From: Arthrobacter sp. SLBN-83
Lineage (GTDB): Bacteria > Actinomycetota > Actinomycetes > Actinomycetales > Micrococcaceae
Reading direction: 5' to 3'
Assembly: GCF_006715285.1 (NCBI RefSeq)
Contig: NZ_VFMX01000001.1
Coordinates: 1,302,001 to 1,366,000 of the forward strand
DNA: 64,000 bases
The translations under genes and the position numbers were made by a program. Each line of letters begins with the position of its first letter. Position 1 is the stretch's first letter. Shown here in pieces: positions 36,019-45,759 of this stretch. The notes below the pieces were generated by a model. The model saw only the letters and a program-made list of their open reading frames with translations. It made no database searches and was not told where the DNA came from.

Positions 36019-38106
36019 TTAGATGTCCAGGAACCTGACGTCCTTGGCGTTCTGCTGGATGAAGTTACGGCGCGATTCCACGTCTTCGCCCATGAGGACG
36101 GAGAAGATCTGGTCGGCGGCAAGGGCGTCGTCCATGGTGACCTGCAACAGGGTGCGGTGATCCGGGTCCATGGTGGTGTCCCACAGTTCGGTGTAGTCCA
36201 TCTCGCCCAGGCCCTTGTAGCGCTGGATGCCGTTGTCCTTGGGGATGCGGCGTCCTGCTGCCTGACCTGCCACCAGCTTGGCGTCGCGTTCGCGGTCGCT
36301 GTAGACATAGTCGTGCGGGGCGTTGGACCACTTGATCCGGTACAGCGGGGGCTGCGCCAGGTACACGTAGCCGTTCTCGATCAGCGGCCGCATGTAACGG
36401 AACAGCAGGGTCATCAGCAGGGTGGTGATGTGCTGGCCATCCACGTCTGCGTCTGCCATGAGGACGATCTTGTGGTACCGCAGTTTGGCGAGGTCGAAGT
36501 CCTCGCCAATGCCGGTACCAAAGGCGGTAATCATGGACTGGACCTCCGCGTTGCCCAATGCTTTGTCCAGGCGGGCCCGCTCCACGTTCAGGATCTTGCC
36601 GCGCAGCGGCAGGATGGCCTGCGTCTCGGGGTTGCGGCCGCGCTTGGCGGAACCGCCGGCGGAATCACCCTCCACGATGTAGACCTCGCACTTTTCCGGG
36701 TCCTTCGAGGAGCAGTCGGAAAGCTTGCCCGGCATGCCGAAGGATTCAAGCGGGCTCTTGCGCCGGGCGTTGTCGCGCGCCTTCCTGGCCGCCATTCGGG
36801 CCTGTGCGGCGGAAATGGCCTTGCGGATCACATCGCGGGCGGGGCCGGGGTTGCGCTCCAGCCAGTCGCCCAGTCCGTCGGTGACGACGCGCTGGACGAA
36901 GCCCTTGACCTCAGAGTTGCCCAACTTGGTCTTGGTCTGCCCCTCAAACTGGGGCTCGGCCAGCTTGACGGAAATGACGGCTGTCAGGCCCTCGCGGATG
37001 TCATCGCCCGTGAGGTTGTCGTCCTTCTCCTTGATGATGCCCTTTTCGCGGGCATACCGGTTGATGAGGGACGTCAGGGCAGCACGGAAACCTTCTTCGT
37101 GGGTGCCGCCCTCGTGGGTGTTGATGGTGTTGGCGTAGGTGTGCACGCTCTCGGAGTAGGCGCTGGTCCACTGCATGGCCATTTCCAGGGCGATGCGGCG
37201 TTCCGTGTCCTCGGTTTCGAAGGCGATGACGTCCTCGTGGACCACTTCGACTTTCTTGCCCGAGTTCAGGTGCTTGACGTAGTCCAGCAGGCCTTCGTCG
37301 TACTGGTACACCACTGTCCGGTGTTCCGCGCTGACCTCACCCTCGGTGCTGAGGTCGTCGAGGTCCAGGTCGCCGTCAGCTTCACTGGATGGCGCCTCGC
37401 GCTCATCCGTGAGCGTGATGCGCAGGCCCTTGTTGAGGAAAGCCATCTGCTGGAAGCGGGCACGGAGCGTTTCGAAATCGAATTCGGTGGTTTCGAAGAT
37501 GGCCGGATCCGGGTAGAACGTCTGGCTGGTACCGGTGGCGTCCGTCTCTTCGCCCTTGACCAGGCTGCCCTGGGGCTTGCCGCCGTCGGCAAAGGACATC
37601 CTCCACACGTGCCCCTGGCGCCGCACTTCGGTATCAACCCGGCTGGAGAGGGCGTTGACCACGGAGATGCCCACGCCGTGGAGGCCGCCGGAGACGGCGT
37701 ACCCGCCGCCGCCGAACTTGCCGCCGGCGTGCAGGATGGTCATGACCACCTCGACGGTGGGCTTGTGTTCAGTCGGGTGCATGTCCACGGGGATACCGCG
37801 GCCGTCGTCGACCACTTTGACGCCGCCATCGGCCTGCAGGACTACCTCGATATGGCTGCAGTAGCCGGCCAGCGCCTCATCCACGGAGTTGTCCACCACT
37901 TCGTAGACCAGGTGGTGGAGGCCGCGGGGACCCGTGGAGCCGATGTACATGCCGGGACGCTTGCGGACAGCCTCGAGGCCTTCAAGGACAGTGATGTCGC
38001 TGGCGCCGTATTCCCGTGGAGGGGCTGCCGCAGGTGGAGTATCAGGGGTGCGGCCATCCTCGACTGCTGTATCTGCTGCCAGAATATCTGTATTGTCGTT
38101 AGCCAC
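36019..38106 (-). CDS. gyrB: DNA gyrase subunit B
   Basis: This 695-residue protein has an ATPase domain with [23 protein letters not shown] and [13 protein letters not shown]. The TOPRIM domain has [15 protein letters not shown] and [13 protein letters not shown], and the C-terminus is [18 protein letters not shown]. The GTG at 38106 ([12 protein letters not shown]) is taken as the start, with AGAGGAG about 11 nt upstream; the in-frame extension to 38268 shows no similarity. It couples ATP hydrolysis to GyrA strand passage. The gene leads the gyrB-gyrA-DUF3566 transcript. Confidence 0.97.
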   Translation of the reverse strand: MANDNTDILAADTAVEDGRTPDTPPAAAPPREYGASDITVLEGLEAVRKRPGMYIGSTGPRGLHHLVYEVVDNSVDEALAGYCSHIEVVLQADGGVKVVDDGRGIPVDMHPTEHKPTVEVVMTILHAGGKFGGGGYAVSGGLHGVGISVVNALSSRVDTEVRRQGHVWRMSFADGGKPQGSLVKGEETDATGTSQTFYPDPAIFETTEFDFETLRARFQQMAFLNKGLRITLTDEREAPSSEADGDLDLDDLSTEGEVSAEHRTVVYQYDEGLLDYVKHLNSGKKVEVVHEDVIAFETEDTERRIALEMAMQWTSAYSESVHTYANTINTHEGGTHEEGFRAALTSLINRYAREKGIIKEKDDNLTGDDIREGLTAVISVKLAEPQFEGQTKTKLGNSEVKGFVQRVVTDGLGDWLERNPGPARDVIRKAISAAQARMAARKARDNARRKSPLESFGMPGKLSDCSSKDPEKCEVYIVEGDSAGGSAKRGRNPETQAILPLRGKILNVERARLDKALGNAEVQSMITAFGTGIGEDFDLAKLRYHKIVLMADADVDGQHITTLLMTLLFRYMRPLIENGYVYLAQPPLYRIKWSNAPHDYVYSDRERDAKLVAGQAAGRRIPKDNGIQRYKGLGEMDYTELWDTTMDPDHRTLLQVTMDDALAADQIFSVLMGEDVESRRNFIQQNAKDVRFLDI

Positions 38107-38484
38107 AGGCGCTGCGACTCCTCTGTTCTCGATGATGGCCGGCCGGTTTCTCTCCCCAGGGGAAATCCACCCGCCAACAGGCACAAACTTATGGCGCCGG
38201 TGACTTGCTGACGTTTGGTGGTCCACGCTCCACACACGGGAAGTGCGCGGAGAACGGACTGAAGTCAACGTTTCATCCGCGCCCAGTTATCTGCGTCAAT
38301 TCTACCGCGAACACGGGCATATCCCCGCATTCCAGGGCCTTCGCCGGCAGCGAATATGGCCATGCGAGGCTCTAGGCCCCGCCTAGGGCGGCCCCGCGGT
38401 ACGCCCTCCGGGTGCCTATACACGCCGCGGTCCCTACAGCGCCCTACACGGCCTTGGACGCAGTTTCAAGAGTTGCCGTCCGGA
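38107..38484. other. 378-bp intergenic region upstream of gyrB
   Basis: There is no gene between the dciA stop and the gyrB start. The minus strand carries a TAGAAT hexamer (ATTCTA at 38299-38304 on the plus strand) that could be a -10 element for gyrB; supporting elements are not clear. I see no DnaA box here. Confidence 0.4.
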
Positions 38485-39039
38485 CTATCCGTACGTGTCC
38501 CGCGGCCCACGCCCGTTGACGCTGCGCCCGCCCTTGCGCCAACTGGGTGCCGAGGGGCCAAGCACCTGGATGCTGGTGACCACGCCGTCACCCAATTCGC
38601 GGCCAAATTTTTCAAGCAGGCTGCTGCTCAAAAGCCGCAGCTGGGTTGCCCAGGCAGTGGAATCGCACCGCACGTGGAGGGTGGTATCCGTGAAGCTTTC
38701 GGGTGTGCAGTGCGCTGAAATTTCCGGCCCAACCAGGGTGGCCCACTCGGCCATGACGGATCCGACAGCCACCGGCGAAGTCCAGCCCCGTTCCGCGACC
38801 AGCCGGCCAACGACCTTTCCCAGGCCAAGCGGGTCGCGGCCGGTGGCGTGGAACTGGCTGAAGCCCCTGGTGTCCCGGATGCTGCCCTTGGCCTTCGCGG
38901 AACCCGGCCGCGCCACTTTCCGCCGGACTTCGCCCCGGGCGGCCGCAGCTTCGCGCATGCGGTTCAGCGCGGCCTGCGGGGCGTCGATGTGGTCAGGTTC
39001 GCGGCCGGGCTGCAGCCCGCCGCCCTGCTCACTGCTCAT
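38485..39039 (-). CDS. dciA: DciA family helicase-loader protein (DUF721)
   Basis: This 184-residue protein has a charged N-terminal region and the DUF721/DciA domain (about 72-160), including DPLGLGKVVGRLVAERGWTS and VGPEISAHCTPESFTDTTL. DciA interacts with the replicative helicase DnaB and helps load it in bacteria lacking DnaC/DnaI. The mycobacterial counterpart is Rv0004, also between recF and gyrB. The start overlaps the recF stop by about 11 bp, suggesting coupling within the dnaN-recF-dciA block. Confidence 0.9.
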   Translation of the reverse strand: MSSEQGGGLQPGREPDHIDAPQAALNRMREAAAARGEVRRKVARPGSAKAKGSIRDTRGFSQFHATGRDPLGLGKVVGRLVAERGWTSPVAVGSVMAEWATLVGPEISAHCTPESFTDTTLHVRCDSTAWATQLRLLSSSLLEKFGRELGDGVVTSIQVLGPSAPSWRKGGRSVNGRGPRDTYG

Positions 39040-40234
39040 CGATACCTCCCGGGATGACCTTCACCCGCCGTCCGGACAGCTCTTCCGGAATATCGGCCTC
39101 GACGGCGGCGGTCACCAGGACCTGTTCCGCGCCGGACACTATTGCCGCCAGTTTACGCCGACGCTGCACGTCCAGTTCGGCAAAGACATCGTCAAGGATG
39201 AGGATGGGGGCAGAACCGCCGGTCCGGGCATCGTCCAGCATGACGTAGTAGGAGGCAAGCCGGAGGGACAGGCACATGGACCAGGTTTCGCCATGCGAGG
39301 CGTATCCCTTGGCAGGAGCCTGGCCGAGCATCAGCTCCAGTTCGTCCCGGTGCGGGCCAACCAGGGAGATGCCCCGTTCAAGTTCCTTCTTCCGGGATTC
39401 TGCGAACGCCTGGACGTACCGTTCGGTCACTTGTTCGACGGAGAGAAGCCGCAGGTCATCCTGGTCCGCTGGAGAACCTCCGTCCGTGGTGCGCTGGGCA
39501 CCGGAGGCCGGGACGCCGTCGTCGTCCATCTGGTTCTGGAGGGTTGAACGGTAGGTGGCGTCAGCGGGCTTGGACGCGTCCGTGAGTTCCGCATAGGCAC
39601 GGGCGAGGTGCGGGCGGAGCCGTTCCACCAGTTCCAGCCGTGCATGCAGCAATTCCGCTCCGGCCCGGGCCATGTGCTGGTCCCACACGTCCAGGGTTGA
39701 CTCGTGCGCCGCTGTAAACCGTCCCGCACGGGCCGATTTGAGCAGGGCGTTGCGCTGTTTGAGGACCCGGTCGTAATCGCTGCGGGTGGCGGCGTGGTGC
39801 GGAACGAGGCTGGCCAGCAGCTCGTCAAGGAACCGTCGCCGGTTGGACGGATCGCCCTTGACCAAGGCCAGATCTTCGGGGGCAAAAAGGACGGTCTGGC
39901 AGATGCCCAGCAGATCGCGGGCACGGACGGGGTTGCTGCGGTTGATGCGTCCCCTGTTGGCGCGGCCGGCGTTGATTTCCAATTCGAGGACCGTGGTCTG
40001 GGTGCCGCGAACCAGCCTGGCACGCACCAGTGCCCGTTCCGTGCCGAACCTCAGCAATGGCCCGTCGGAACTGACCCGGTGGGAGCTGAGTGTGGCCAGG
40101 TACCCGATGGCTTCCATCAGGTTGGTCTTGCCGATGCCGTTGGATCCCACCAGGACGGTGACGCCGGGGCCCAGGGCAAGGTCAACCTGGGCGTAACTGC
40201 GGAAGTCGGTCAGGGAAAGGTGTTCCAGATACAC
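39029..40234 (-). CDS. recF: DNA replication/repair protein RecF
   Basis: This 401-residue SMC-like ATPase has MYLEHLSLTDFRSYAQVDL and the Walker A VLVGSNGIGKTNLMEAIGYL. The signature region is LVGPHRDELELMLG and the Walker B is ILILDDVFAELDVQRR. RecF loads RecA at gapped DNA with RecO and RecR. The position between gnd and dciA, 45 bp after gnd, is the conserved actinobacterial order. The length is normal. Confidence 0.97.
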   Translation of the reverse strand: MYLEHLSLTDFRSYAQVDLALGPGVTVLVGSNGIGKTNLMEAIGYLATLSSHRVSSDGPLLRFGTERALVRARLVRGTQTTVLELEINAGRANRGRINRSNPVRARDLLGICQTVLFAPEDLALVKGDPSNRRRFLDELLASLVPHHAATRSDYDRVLKQRNALLKSARAGRFTAAHESTLDVWDQHMARAGAELLHARLELVERLRPHLARAYAELTDASKPADATYRSTLQNQMDDDGVPASGAQRTTDGGSPADQDDLRLLSVEQVTERYVQAFAESRKKELERGISLVGPHRDELELMLGQAPAKGYASHGETWSMCLSLRLASYYVMLDDARTGGSAPILILDDVFAELDVQRRRKLAAIVSGAEQVLVTAAVEADIPEELSGRRVKVIPGGIDEQ

Positions 40235-40279
40235 GCGGTTTTCGGCAATTCTGGGAACGCTGCAGGTTCCCGGTGGGTG

Positions 40280-41164
40280 CTACTTGGCGGGACGGGTTGC
40301 GTGGCCGCCGAACTGGTGGCGCAACGCGGAAACCATCTTCATGGCGGGCGAAGTGTCCTCCCGGGATGCGAAGCGGGCGAACAGCGCGGCGGTAATGGCA
40401 GGGGCTGGGACGGCGTTGGCGATGGCTTCTTCCACCGTCCACCGGCCTTCGCCGGAGTCCTCCACGTAATCGTCGATTGAGGCCAGGCCCGGGTCCTCGT
40501 CGAGGGCCTTGACCATAAGGTCGAGGAGCCAGGAGCGGACCACCGTTCCCTTTTGCCAGGCCCGGAACGTGCCGGGTAGGTCGGTAACGATGTCCTTGGC
40601 CGCAAGCAGTTCGTAGCCCTCGGCATACGCCTGCATCAGGCCGTATTCGATGCCGTTGTGGACCATCTTGGCGTAATGGCCGGCGCCGATGCCGCCCACA
40701 TGGACAAAGCTGTCCGCCCTCTCGCCCTCCGGACGCAGCGCATCAAAGACCGGAAGGGCGCGTTCGATGTCGGCTGCGTCCCCGCCGGCCATCAGGCCGT
40801 AGCCGTTCTGCAGGCCCCAGACTCCGCCGGATACGCCGCAGTCGGCGAAGTGGATCCCCTTGGCGGCGAGCAGTTCGCCGTGCTTTTGGTCTTCGGTAAA
40901 TCGGGAGTTGCCACCATCGATGACCAGGTCTCCCGGCTGCAGCTTGTCGCTGAGTTCGCTGACCACCGCGTCCGTGATAGGTCCTGCCGGGACCATGACC
41001 CAGATGATCCTGGGAGCCGGTACGGCAGCGATGAGGTCATCGACGGTGGCAGCATCGGTGACATCGGGGTTCCGGTCGTAGCCGGTGACCTCAACCCCTC
41101 CCTTGCGCAGGCGTTCGCGCATGTTGAATCCCATTTTGCCGAGGCCGATCAGTCCAATGTGCAT
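40280..41164 (-). CDS. gnd: 6-phosphogluconate dehydrogenase (decarboxylating), short form
   Basis: This 294-residue protein has an NAD(P)-binding motif (HIGLIGLGKMGFNMRERL), LVIDGGNSRFTED, the substrate motif CGVSGGVWGLQNGYGLM, and the catalytic Lys/His region GAGHYAKMVHNGIEYGLMQ. It lacks the long C-terminal domain of the about 470-residue type, so it belongs to the short YqeC/GndA-like forms, which often prefer NAD. It oxidises 6-phosphogluconate to ribulose 5-phosphate in the pentose phosphate pathway. The placement between dnaN and recF is a long-standing actinobacterial feature (as in Streptomyces), not evidence of transfer. Confidence 0.93.
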   Translation of the reverse strand: MHIGLIGLGKMGFNMRERLRKGGVEVTGYDRNPDVTDAATVDDLIAAVPAPRIIWVMVPAGPITDAVVSELSDKLQPGDLVIDGGNSRFTEDQKHGELLAAKGIHFADCGVSGGVWGLQNGYGLMAGGDAADIERALPVFDALRPEGERADSFVHVGGIGAGHYAKMVHNGIEYGLMQAYAEGYELLAAKDIVTDLPGTFRAWQKGTVVRSWLLDLMVKALDEDPGLASIDDYVEDSGEGRWTVEEAIANAVPAPAITAALFARFASREDTSPAMKMVSALRHQFGGHATRPAK

Positions 41165-41218
41165 GGTGGAACTCTTTTCTGCGCTAAGTGGCGGCGGCTG
41201 GGAGCCGATGGGTGGCGA

Positions 41219-42343
41219 CTAATTCGGAAGGCGGACGGGCATTACCAGGTAGCGGTAGTCATCCTGGTCTTCACCGTCGGCATCGGCCTGCGCCGTGATC
41301 ATGGCGGGCTTGGGTGCCGTGGTGAAGGAGAACCTGACGAACTTGGTATCGATGACGCTGAGGCCCTCAGTGAGGTAGTGCGGGTTGAAGGCAACCGTGA
41401 TGTCGTCACCGGACAGCTGGGCTTCGAGTTCCTCCGATGCCTGGGCGTCCTCACCGGTGCCGGCGTCAAGGTTCAGCAGCCCGGCAGTGAAGGCGAGCCG
41501 GACCGGGGTGTTGCGCTCGGCTACCAGCGATACGCGGCGGACGGCTTCCACCAGTTCCTGGGTCTGGACCGTGGCGTGGATGGGGGTTGACTCGGGGAAC
41601 AGCGACCGGATCTTCGGGTAGTCGCCGTCCACCAGCAGGGACGTGGTGGTGCGGCCGCCGCTCTCGAACCCGATTAGCCGGCTGTCGTCGTTGGACAGTG
41701 CCAGGTTGATGTCTCCGCTGTTGCCGAGGGTCTTGGCAACCTCGTTGAGGGTCTTGGCCTTGACCAGGGCGCTGGTGGAGATGCCCGGCGTAACTGGCTT
41801 CCAGGGCACTTCGCGCATTGCCAGCCGGTAGCGGTCGGTGGCCAGAAGGGTGATCAGGTCATCCTCGATCTCCATCCGCACTCCGGTGAGGATGGGCAGG
41901 GTGTCGTCCTTGCTGGCCGCGATGATGACCTGGGAAACGGCCTGGGCGAAGGCATCGCCCGGGACAGTTCCACTGATGGCGGGCAGGGCAGGCAACGGAG
42001 GGTATTCGGCTTCGGGCATGGTGGCCAGGTGGAAGCTGCTGCGGCGGCAGGTAAGCGTGACTTTGTTGCCGTCGGTTTCAACGTCCACAGGAGCGGACGG
42101 CAGGCTGCGGCAGATATCGGCGAGCAATCGGCCGGAGACCAGGATGGTGCCTTCGTCCCTGATGTCTGCGGTGATTTCCAGGCGTGCCGACGTCTCGTAG
42201 TCAAAGCTGGAGAGGCTGACGGTTCCTGCTTCGGCCTTCAGGAGCAGGCCGGAGAGGACAGGCACTGGTGGCCGCGGAGACAAGGACCGGGCTGTCCAGG
42301 TAACGGCTTCTGCCAGGACGTCCCGATCGACTCTGAACTTCAC
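41219..42343 (-). CDS. dnaN: DNA polymerase III beta sliding clamp
   Basis: This 374-residue protein has the three-domain clamp pattern. The start is KFRVDRDVLAEAVTWTARSL, the middle has FDYETSARLEI and FPESTPIHATVQTQELVEAV, and the C-terminal peptide-binding pocket region ends in YRYLVMPVRLPN. The start GTG at 42343 is chosen because the clamp begins with VKFRV; the frame extends upstream without similarity. It encircles DNA and tethers the polymerase. It is the first gene left of oriC, reading away from it. Confidence 0.97.
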   Translation of the reverse strand: MKFRVDRDVLAEAVTWTARSLSPRPPVPVLSGLLLKAEAGTVSLSSFDYETSARLEITADIRDEGTILVSGRLLADICRSLPSAPVDVETDGNKVTLTCRRSSFHLATMPEAEYPPLPALPAISGTVPGDAFAQAVSQVIIAASKDDTLPILTGVRMEIEDDLITLLATDRYRLAMREVPWKPVTPGISTSALVKAKTLNEVAKTLGNSGDINLALSNDDSRLIGFESGGRTTTSLLVDGDYPKIRSLFPESTPIHATVQTQELVEAVRRVSLVAERNTPVRLAFTAGLLNLDAGTGEDAQASEELEAQLSGDDITVAFNPHYLTEGLSVIDTKFVRFSFTTAPKPAMITAQADADGEDQDDYRYLVMPVRLPN

Positions 42344-42580
42344 GGAGGGGTGCCGCCTTTCATTGCTGCTGCCATGTAAACCCGGGAATTTCACGGGGAA
42401 ACTCCGGAAGAAGTTGGGCGCACCGCGGCTGGTGCATGGTCCGCGGAGACGGAAACCACACAAAAACCCAGGGATGGGAGCGCTGCTGACAGCTTAGCCG
42501 GAAGATCGGGGATTAACCCATCCCCTGGGAGTCCACCATGGCCCTTCACGGGCCGGAAGGCCCCCTGGACGGACCTGCGC

Positions 42581-42882
42581 ATCGATCTTGTTGTTTGAGG
42601 GATTTCGATTTTTTGGGATTAGTAGTGTTAATAACTGCTGTGGAAACTGTGGATAACCCGGTCCTGCCCCGCAGTTCCGCAGTTAAGCCCTGTTCATCGA
42701 GTGTGCGTACGTGGGTTTTAAACAGGGTGTGGATGGGGACAACCCAGAAGCGCATTTTTAACGATCCACAGACGCCTTAAGGGTTTTAAGCCCATTAACC
42801 GTGCTTGTCCCCTTAAGTATCCACAGGCTTATCCACATGCCCCTGTTAATAAGGTATAGAGAGCGGGCCGCGGTGTGGATTC
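42581..42882. other. oriC: chromosomal replication origin (dnaA-dnaN intergenic)
   Basis: The stretch holds an AT-rich tract (about 42581-42637, including a run of T) that could be the unwinding element, followed by a DnaA-box array. Boxes are TGTGGATAA at 42648, TTATCCACA at 42829, and near-matches at 42639, 42728, 42762, 42817 and 42874. A TGTTAATAA tract at 42844-42852 lies 6 bp from the 42829 box, the same pairing that occurs at elements A and C. Location between dnaA and dnaN is the standard actinobacterial oriC site. Replication start here is inferred. Confidence 0.88.
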
Positions 42883-44302
42883 AGGAGTCGCGCTGCTGCT
42901 GCTTGATGCGGTTGGTCAGCTCGGTCACCTGGTTGTAGATCACACGGCGCTCGGCCATCAGCTCGCGGATCTTGCGGTCTGCGTGGATGACAGTGGTGTG
43001 GTCGCGGCCGCCGAGCTCCTGGCCGATCTTGGGAAGCGACATGTCAGTGAGCTCCCGGCAGAGGTACATGGCGATCTGCCGCGCAGTGACCAGGGTCCGG
43101 GTACGGGACTTGCTGCAGAGTTCTTCCATGCTCAGCTTGAAGTAGTCAGCCGTCTGCTGCAGGATCTGGGCGGACGTGATCTCCTGGGCACCGTCATCGG
43201 TGATCAGGTCCTTCAGCACCATCTCGGCGAGGGCCACGTCCACGGGCTGCCGGTTCAGGCTGGCGAATGCCGTGACCCGGATCAGGGCCCCTTCGAGTTC
43301 GCGGATGTTGCTGGAGATCTTGGACGCGATGTACTCCAAGGCATCGTCCGGGGCAGACAGTCCCTCGCTCAGCGCCTTCTTGCGGAGGATGGCGATACGG
43401 GTCTCAAGTTCCGGCGGCTGGATATCGGTCAGCAGGCCCCACTCGAAACGGGACTTCATCCGGTCCTCAAACCCGGCCAGCAGCTTGGGCGGCTGATCCG
43501 AGGTGATGACTACCTGCTTGTTGTTGTTGTGCAGGGCATTGAAGGTGTGGAAGAACTCCTCCAGCGTCCGGTCCTTGCCGGCCAGGAACTGGATGTCGTC
43601 AATCAGCAGGACATCGACGTTCCGGTACGTCGTCTTGAAGCTCGTGCCTTCGTCATCGCGGATCGAGTTGATGAAGTCGTTGGTGAATTCTTCCGAATTT
43701 ACGTAGCGGACGCGGATCCCGCTGTAAAGACGACGGGCGTAATGGCCGATCGCATGCAGGAGGTGGGTCTTGCCCAGGCCCGAATCACCATAGATGAAGA
43801 GCGGGTTGTAAGCCTTGGCCGGAGCTTCAGCGACCGCGACGGCGGCGGCGTGGGCAAAGCGGTTGGAGGAACCGATCACGAAGGTATCGAAGACGTACTT
43901 GGGGTTCAGCCGGCCGAACTCGTGCGACGTGCTGGGGAGCATAGGCTGCGGCTTCTGCTCGATGACCTGGTCGGGGGCGAAAGCAGGTTCGACGACGGGC
44001 TCGGGTTCCTCGTGAATGGGCACCAGATCGGTGTCGACGTCGATGGCGCAGCGGATGTCTTCAGAAAAGACGTTATGCAGTGCATCGTCGAGGGCTTCCT
44101 TGACCTGGGTCTGGAGCACTTCGCGGGTGAGCTCGTTGGGAACAGCCACCAGGAGGGTGGAACCGATGAGCCCCTGTGCCTGGGCCAGGATGACGAACCC
44201 ACGCTGTCGTGGGGAAACCCGGTGGTCCTGTTCCAGCAGGCTGACAACCCTCCGCCAGGAACTTCCGACAGTATTGGCGTGGTTTGCTTCGTCTACTGTC
44301 AT
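42881..44302 (-). CDS. dnaA: chromosomal replication initiator protein DnaA
   Basis: This 473-residue protein has domain I (about 1-90), an acidic Pro/Glu linker (domain II), and the AAA+ domain with Walker A IYGDSGLGKTHLLHAIG and Walker B VDVLLIDDIQFLAGKDRT. Domain IV has the DNA-binding signature LGGRDHTTVIHADRKI. It binds DnaA boxes and unwinds oriC. The start is the ATG at 44302; a TTG one codon upstream is less likely. It reads leftward, away from rpmH. The linker is shorter than in Streptomyces DnaA. Confidence 0.98.
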   Translation of the reverse strand: MTVDEANHANTVGSSWRRVVSLLEQDHRVSPRQRGFVILAQAQGLIGSTLLVAVPNELTREVLQTQVKEALDDALHNVFSEDIRCAIDVDTDLVPIHEEPEPVVEPAFAPDQVIEQKPQPMLPSTSHEFGRLNPKYVFDTFVIGSSNRFAHAAAVAVAEAPAKAYNPLFIYGDSGLGKTHLLHAIGHYARRLYSGIRVRYVNSEEFTNDFINSIRDDEGTSFKTTYRNVDVLLIDDIQFLAGKDRTLEEFFHTFNALHNNNKQVVITSDQPPKLLAGFEDRMKSRFEWGLLTDIQPPELETRIAILRKKALSEGLSAPDDALEYIASKISSNIRELEGALIRVTAFASLNRQPVDVALAEMVLKDLITDDGAQEITSAQILQQTADYFKLSMEELCSKSRTRTLVTARQIAMYLCRELTDMSLPKIGQELGGRDHTTVIHADRKIRELMAERRVIYNQVTELTNRIKQQQRDS

Positions 44303-44377
44303 CAATCGGTTCCCTCAAAACTTGCTATGCCTGCATTGCCTGCAGCCCAAGTCCGGAACCAGGGTCCTGGCCCAACT

Positions 44378-44525
44378 TCATCCACAGGGTTATGCACAGC
44401 CCGTGGATAATCGGCTACTGGGACACTCTAGGGGATGAAAAGCCTAGAAGATAGCTGGCTATCCGGCTGTGGATAATTACACCGTTGTGGTTCTCCGGAT
44501 GGCCCTGTGAGCCACTTCATCCACA
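44378..44525. promoter_or_regulatory. DnaA-box cluster in the dnaA-rpmH intergenic region
   Basis: Boxes are TCATCCACA at 44378, TTATGCACA at 44390, CGTGGATAA at 44402, TGTGGATAA at 44468 and TCATCCACA at 44517. They lie upstream of dnaA and rpmH, which are divergent. The likely roles are DnaA autoregulation and a second arm of the origin. The rest of the 468-bp intergenic region holds the two promoters but no gene. Confidence 0.75.
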
Positions 44526-44770
44526 GGCTGTTGGGGATACTTAGGCACAGTTGGGGACAGTCGGAGAGGGACCTTCCGGTTTGACTCCGGCCTGCGGATT
44601 GCCCTAACGTTGTGAAGTCCTTTGTGTCCGCTTTTTGGCCCCATTTGAACTTTCCAGTCGCAGTGCGCCTGGCCAGTCGGGGGAAGCGTGCATATACAAA
44701 ACTTAGCGTCGGCCAGTTCTTCCCCATACTGATCGGGTGGGCGCACCTTTGATCCACTGGAGTAACTAAC

Positions 44771-44908
44771 GTGAGCAAGCGGACTTTTCAGCCGAATAAC
44801 CGCCGTCGAGCCAAGAAGCACGGCTTCCGCCTTCGTATGCGTACCCGTGCCGGCCGCGCCATCCTGGCAGCCCGTCGTGGCAAGGGCCGCACCGAACTGT
44901 CGGCCTAA
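44771..44908 (+). CDS. rpmH: 50S ribosomal protein L34
   Basis: This 45-residue basic protein has the L34 signature [20 protein letters not shown] with [18 protein letters not shown]. The start is GTG at 44771 with AACTAAC upstream and a GGAGTAAC sequence about 7 nt before it. It is divergent from dnaA and followed by rnpA, the nearly universal rpmH-rnpA order. It is part of the 50S subunit. It is short enough to be missed by length-filtered gene calling. Confidence 0.97.
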   Translation: MSKRTFQPNNRRRAKKHGFRLRMRTRAGRAILAARRGKGRTELSA

Positions 44909-44948
44909 ATAACTGGCTCGTCGGTAGACATTCCCTTGCGAGTTTAAG

Positions 44949-45359
44949 GTGCTGGCCGCCCGCAACCGCCTGAGGACCTCGACCGATTTTTCAACAACTG
45001 TACGTTCCGGTGTCCGCAATGGGCGCCGGAACGTAGTGTTATATGCGGCAGCCATTGCTGCCGACGAACCCAGCCGGATCGGGTTCATTGTTTCCAAGAG
45101 TGTAGGGAACGCTGTGGTCAGGAACCTCGTTAAGAGGAGACTGAGAGAAGCAGCTGCTGCATCGCTGCGCGAGCACGGTACGGGGCTCGCCATCGTGGTG
45201 CGGGCGCTTCCTGCGTCTGCCACCGCCAGCTGGGACCAGCTGCTGGCGGACTACAACGCTGCACTGGGATCTGCGCTGAACCGGCTGGCTGGCCGCCCTT
45301 CACGGGCTGCCGCCAAAGGTTCGGCCGGTACAACACAGGAGGGGACAACGCGTGCCTAA
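44949..45359 (+). CDS. rnpA: ribonuclease P protein component
   Basis: This 136-residue basic protein has the RnpA motif IGFIVSKSVGNAVVRNLVKRRLREA, which binds the RNase P RNA, and an N-terminal RNRLRTSTDFSTTVR segment. A C-terminal tail of about 20 residues is extra. The start is GTG at 44949, 40 bp after rpmH. It processes tRNA 5' ends with the M1-type RNA. The stop overlaps the yidD start by 8 bp, so the genes are coupled. Confidence 0.95.
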   Translation: MLAARNRLRTSTDFSTTVRSGVRNGRRNVVLYAAAIAADEPSRIGFIVSKSVGNAVVRNLVKRRLREAAAASLREHGTGLAIVVRALPASATASWDQLLADYNAALGSALNRLAGRPSRAAAKGSAGTTQEGTTRA

Positions 45360-45744
45360 CGCCACTGCCGTCGTCGCCCATTCCCGCAAGCTGTTGGCCG
45401 CCGTCGGGAGGTTCCTCTGGGACCTGCCCCGGAACCTCCTCATTCTTCTGCTGATGGCCTACCGCAAGGTGGTTTCTCCCTTGTACGGTCCGGTCTGCCG
45501 ATTCTTCCCTTCATGCTCGGCGTATGCCCTTGAAGCGGTCACCGTCCATGGCGCCGTCAAGGGAACTTGGCTGGCAGCCCGGCGCCTTGGCCACTGCCAC
45601 CCATGGAACGCCGGCGGAGTGGACCACGTCCCCGCCGGCCGCCGGGAATGGCCGGAAGGCCGGACCCCCACAATTGTTGTGCTGAACAATCCGGACATCT
45701 ACCGGGTTGATCGGACTGATGAACAAGGCCGCAGTGCGGCCTGA
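45352..45744 (+). CDS. yidD: membrane protein insertion efficiency factor YidD
   Basis: This 130-residue protein has the YidD core: an amphipathic N-terminus (LLILLLMAYRKVVSPLYGPVC), the cysteine motif RFFPSCSAYALEAV, and GHCHPWNAGGVDHVP. A C-terminal tail of about 25 residues is extra. YidD assists YidC in membrane protein insertion. The GTG start lies within the rnpA end, and yidC follows 15 bp later, matching the rnpA-yidD-yidC order. Confidence 0.93.
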   Translation: MPNATAVVAHSRKLLAAVGRFLWDLPRNLLILLLMAYRKVVSPLYGPVCRFFPSCSAYALEAVTVHGAVKGTWLAARRLGHCHPWNAGGVDHVPAGRREWPEGRTPTIVVLNNPDIYRVDRTDEQGRSAA

Positions 45745-45759
45745 CGAATAGGGATAAGT

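Noticed and set aside
42875..44410. 511-residue plus-strand frame opposite dnaA
   Set aside because: Antisense shadow of dnaA that also runs through the oriC and dnaA-upstream DnaA boxes.
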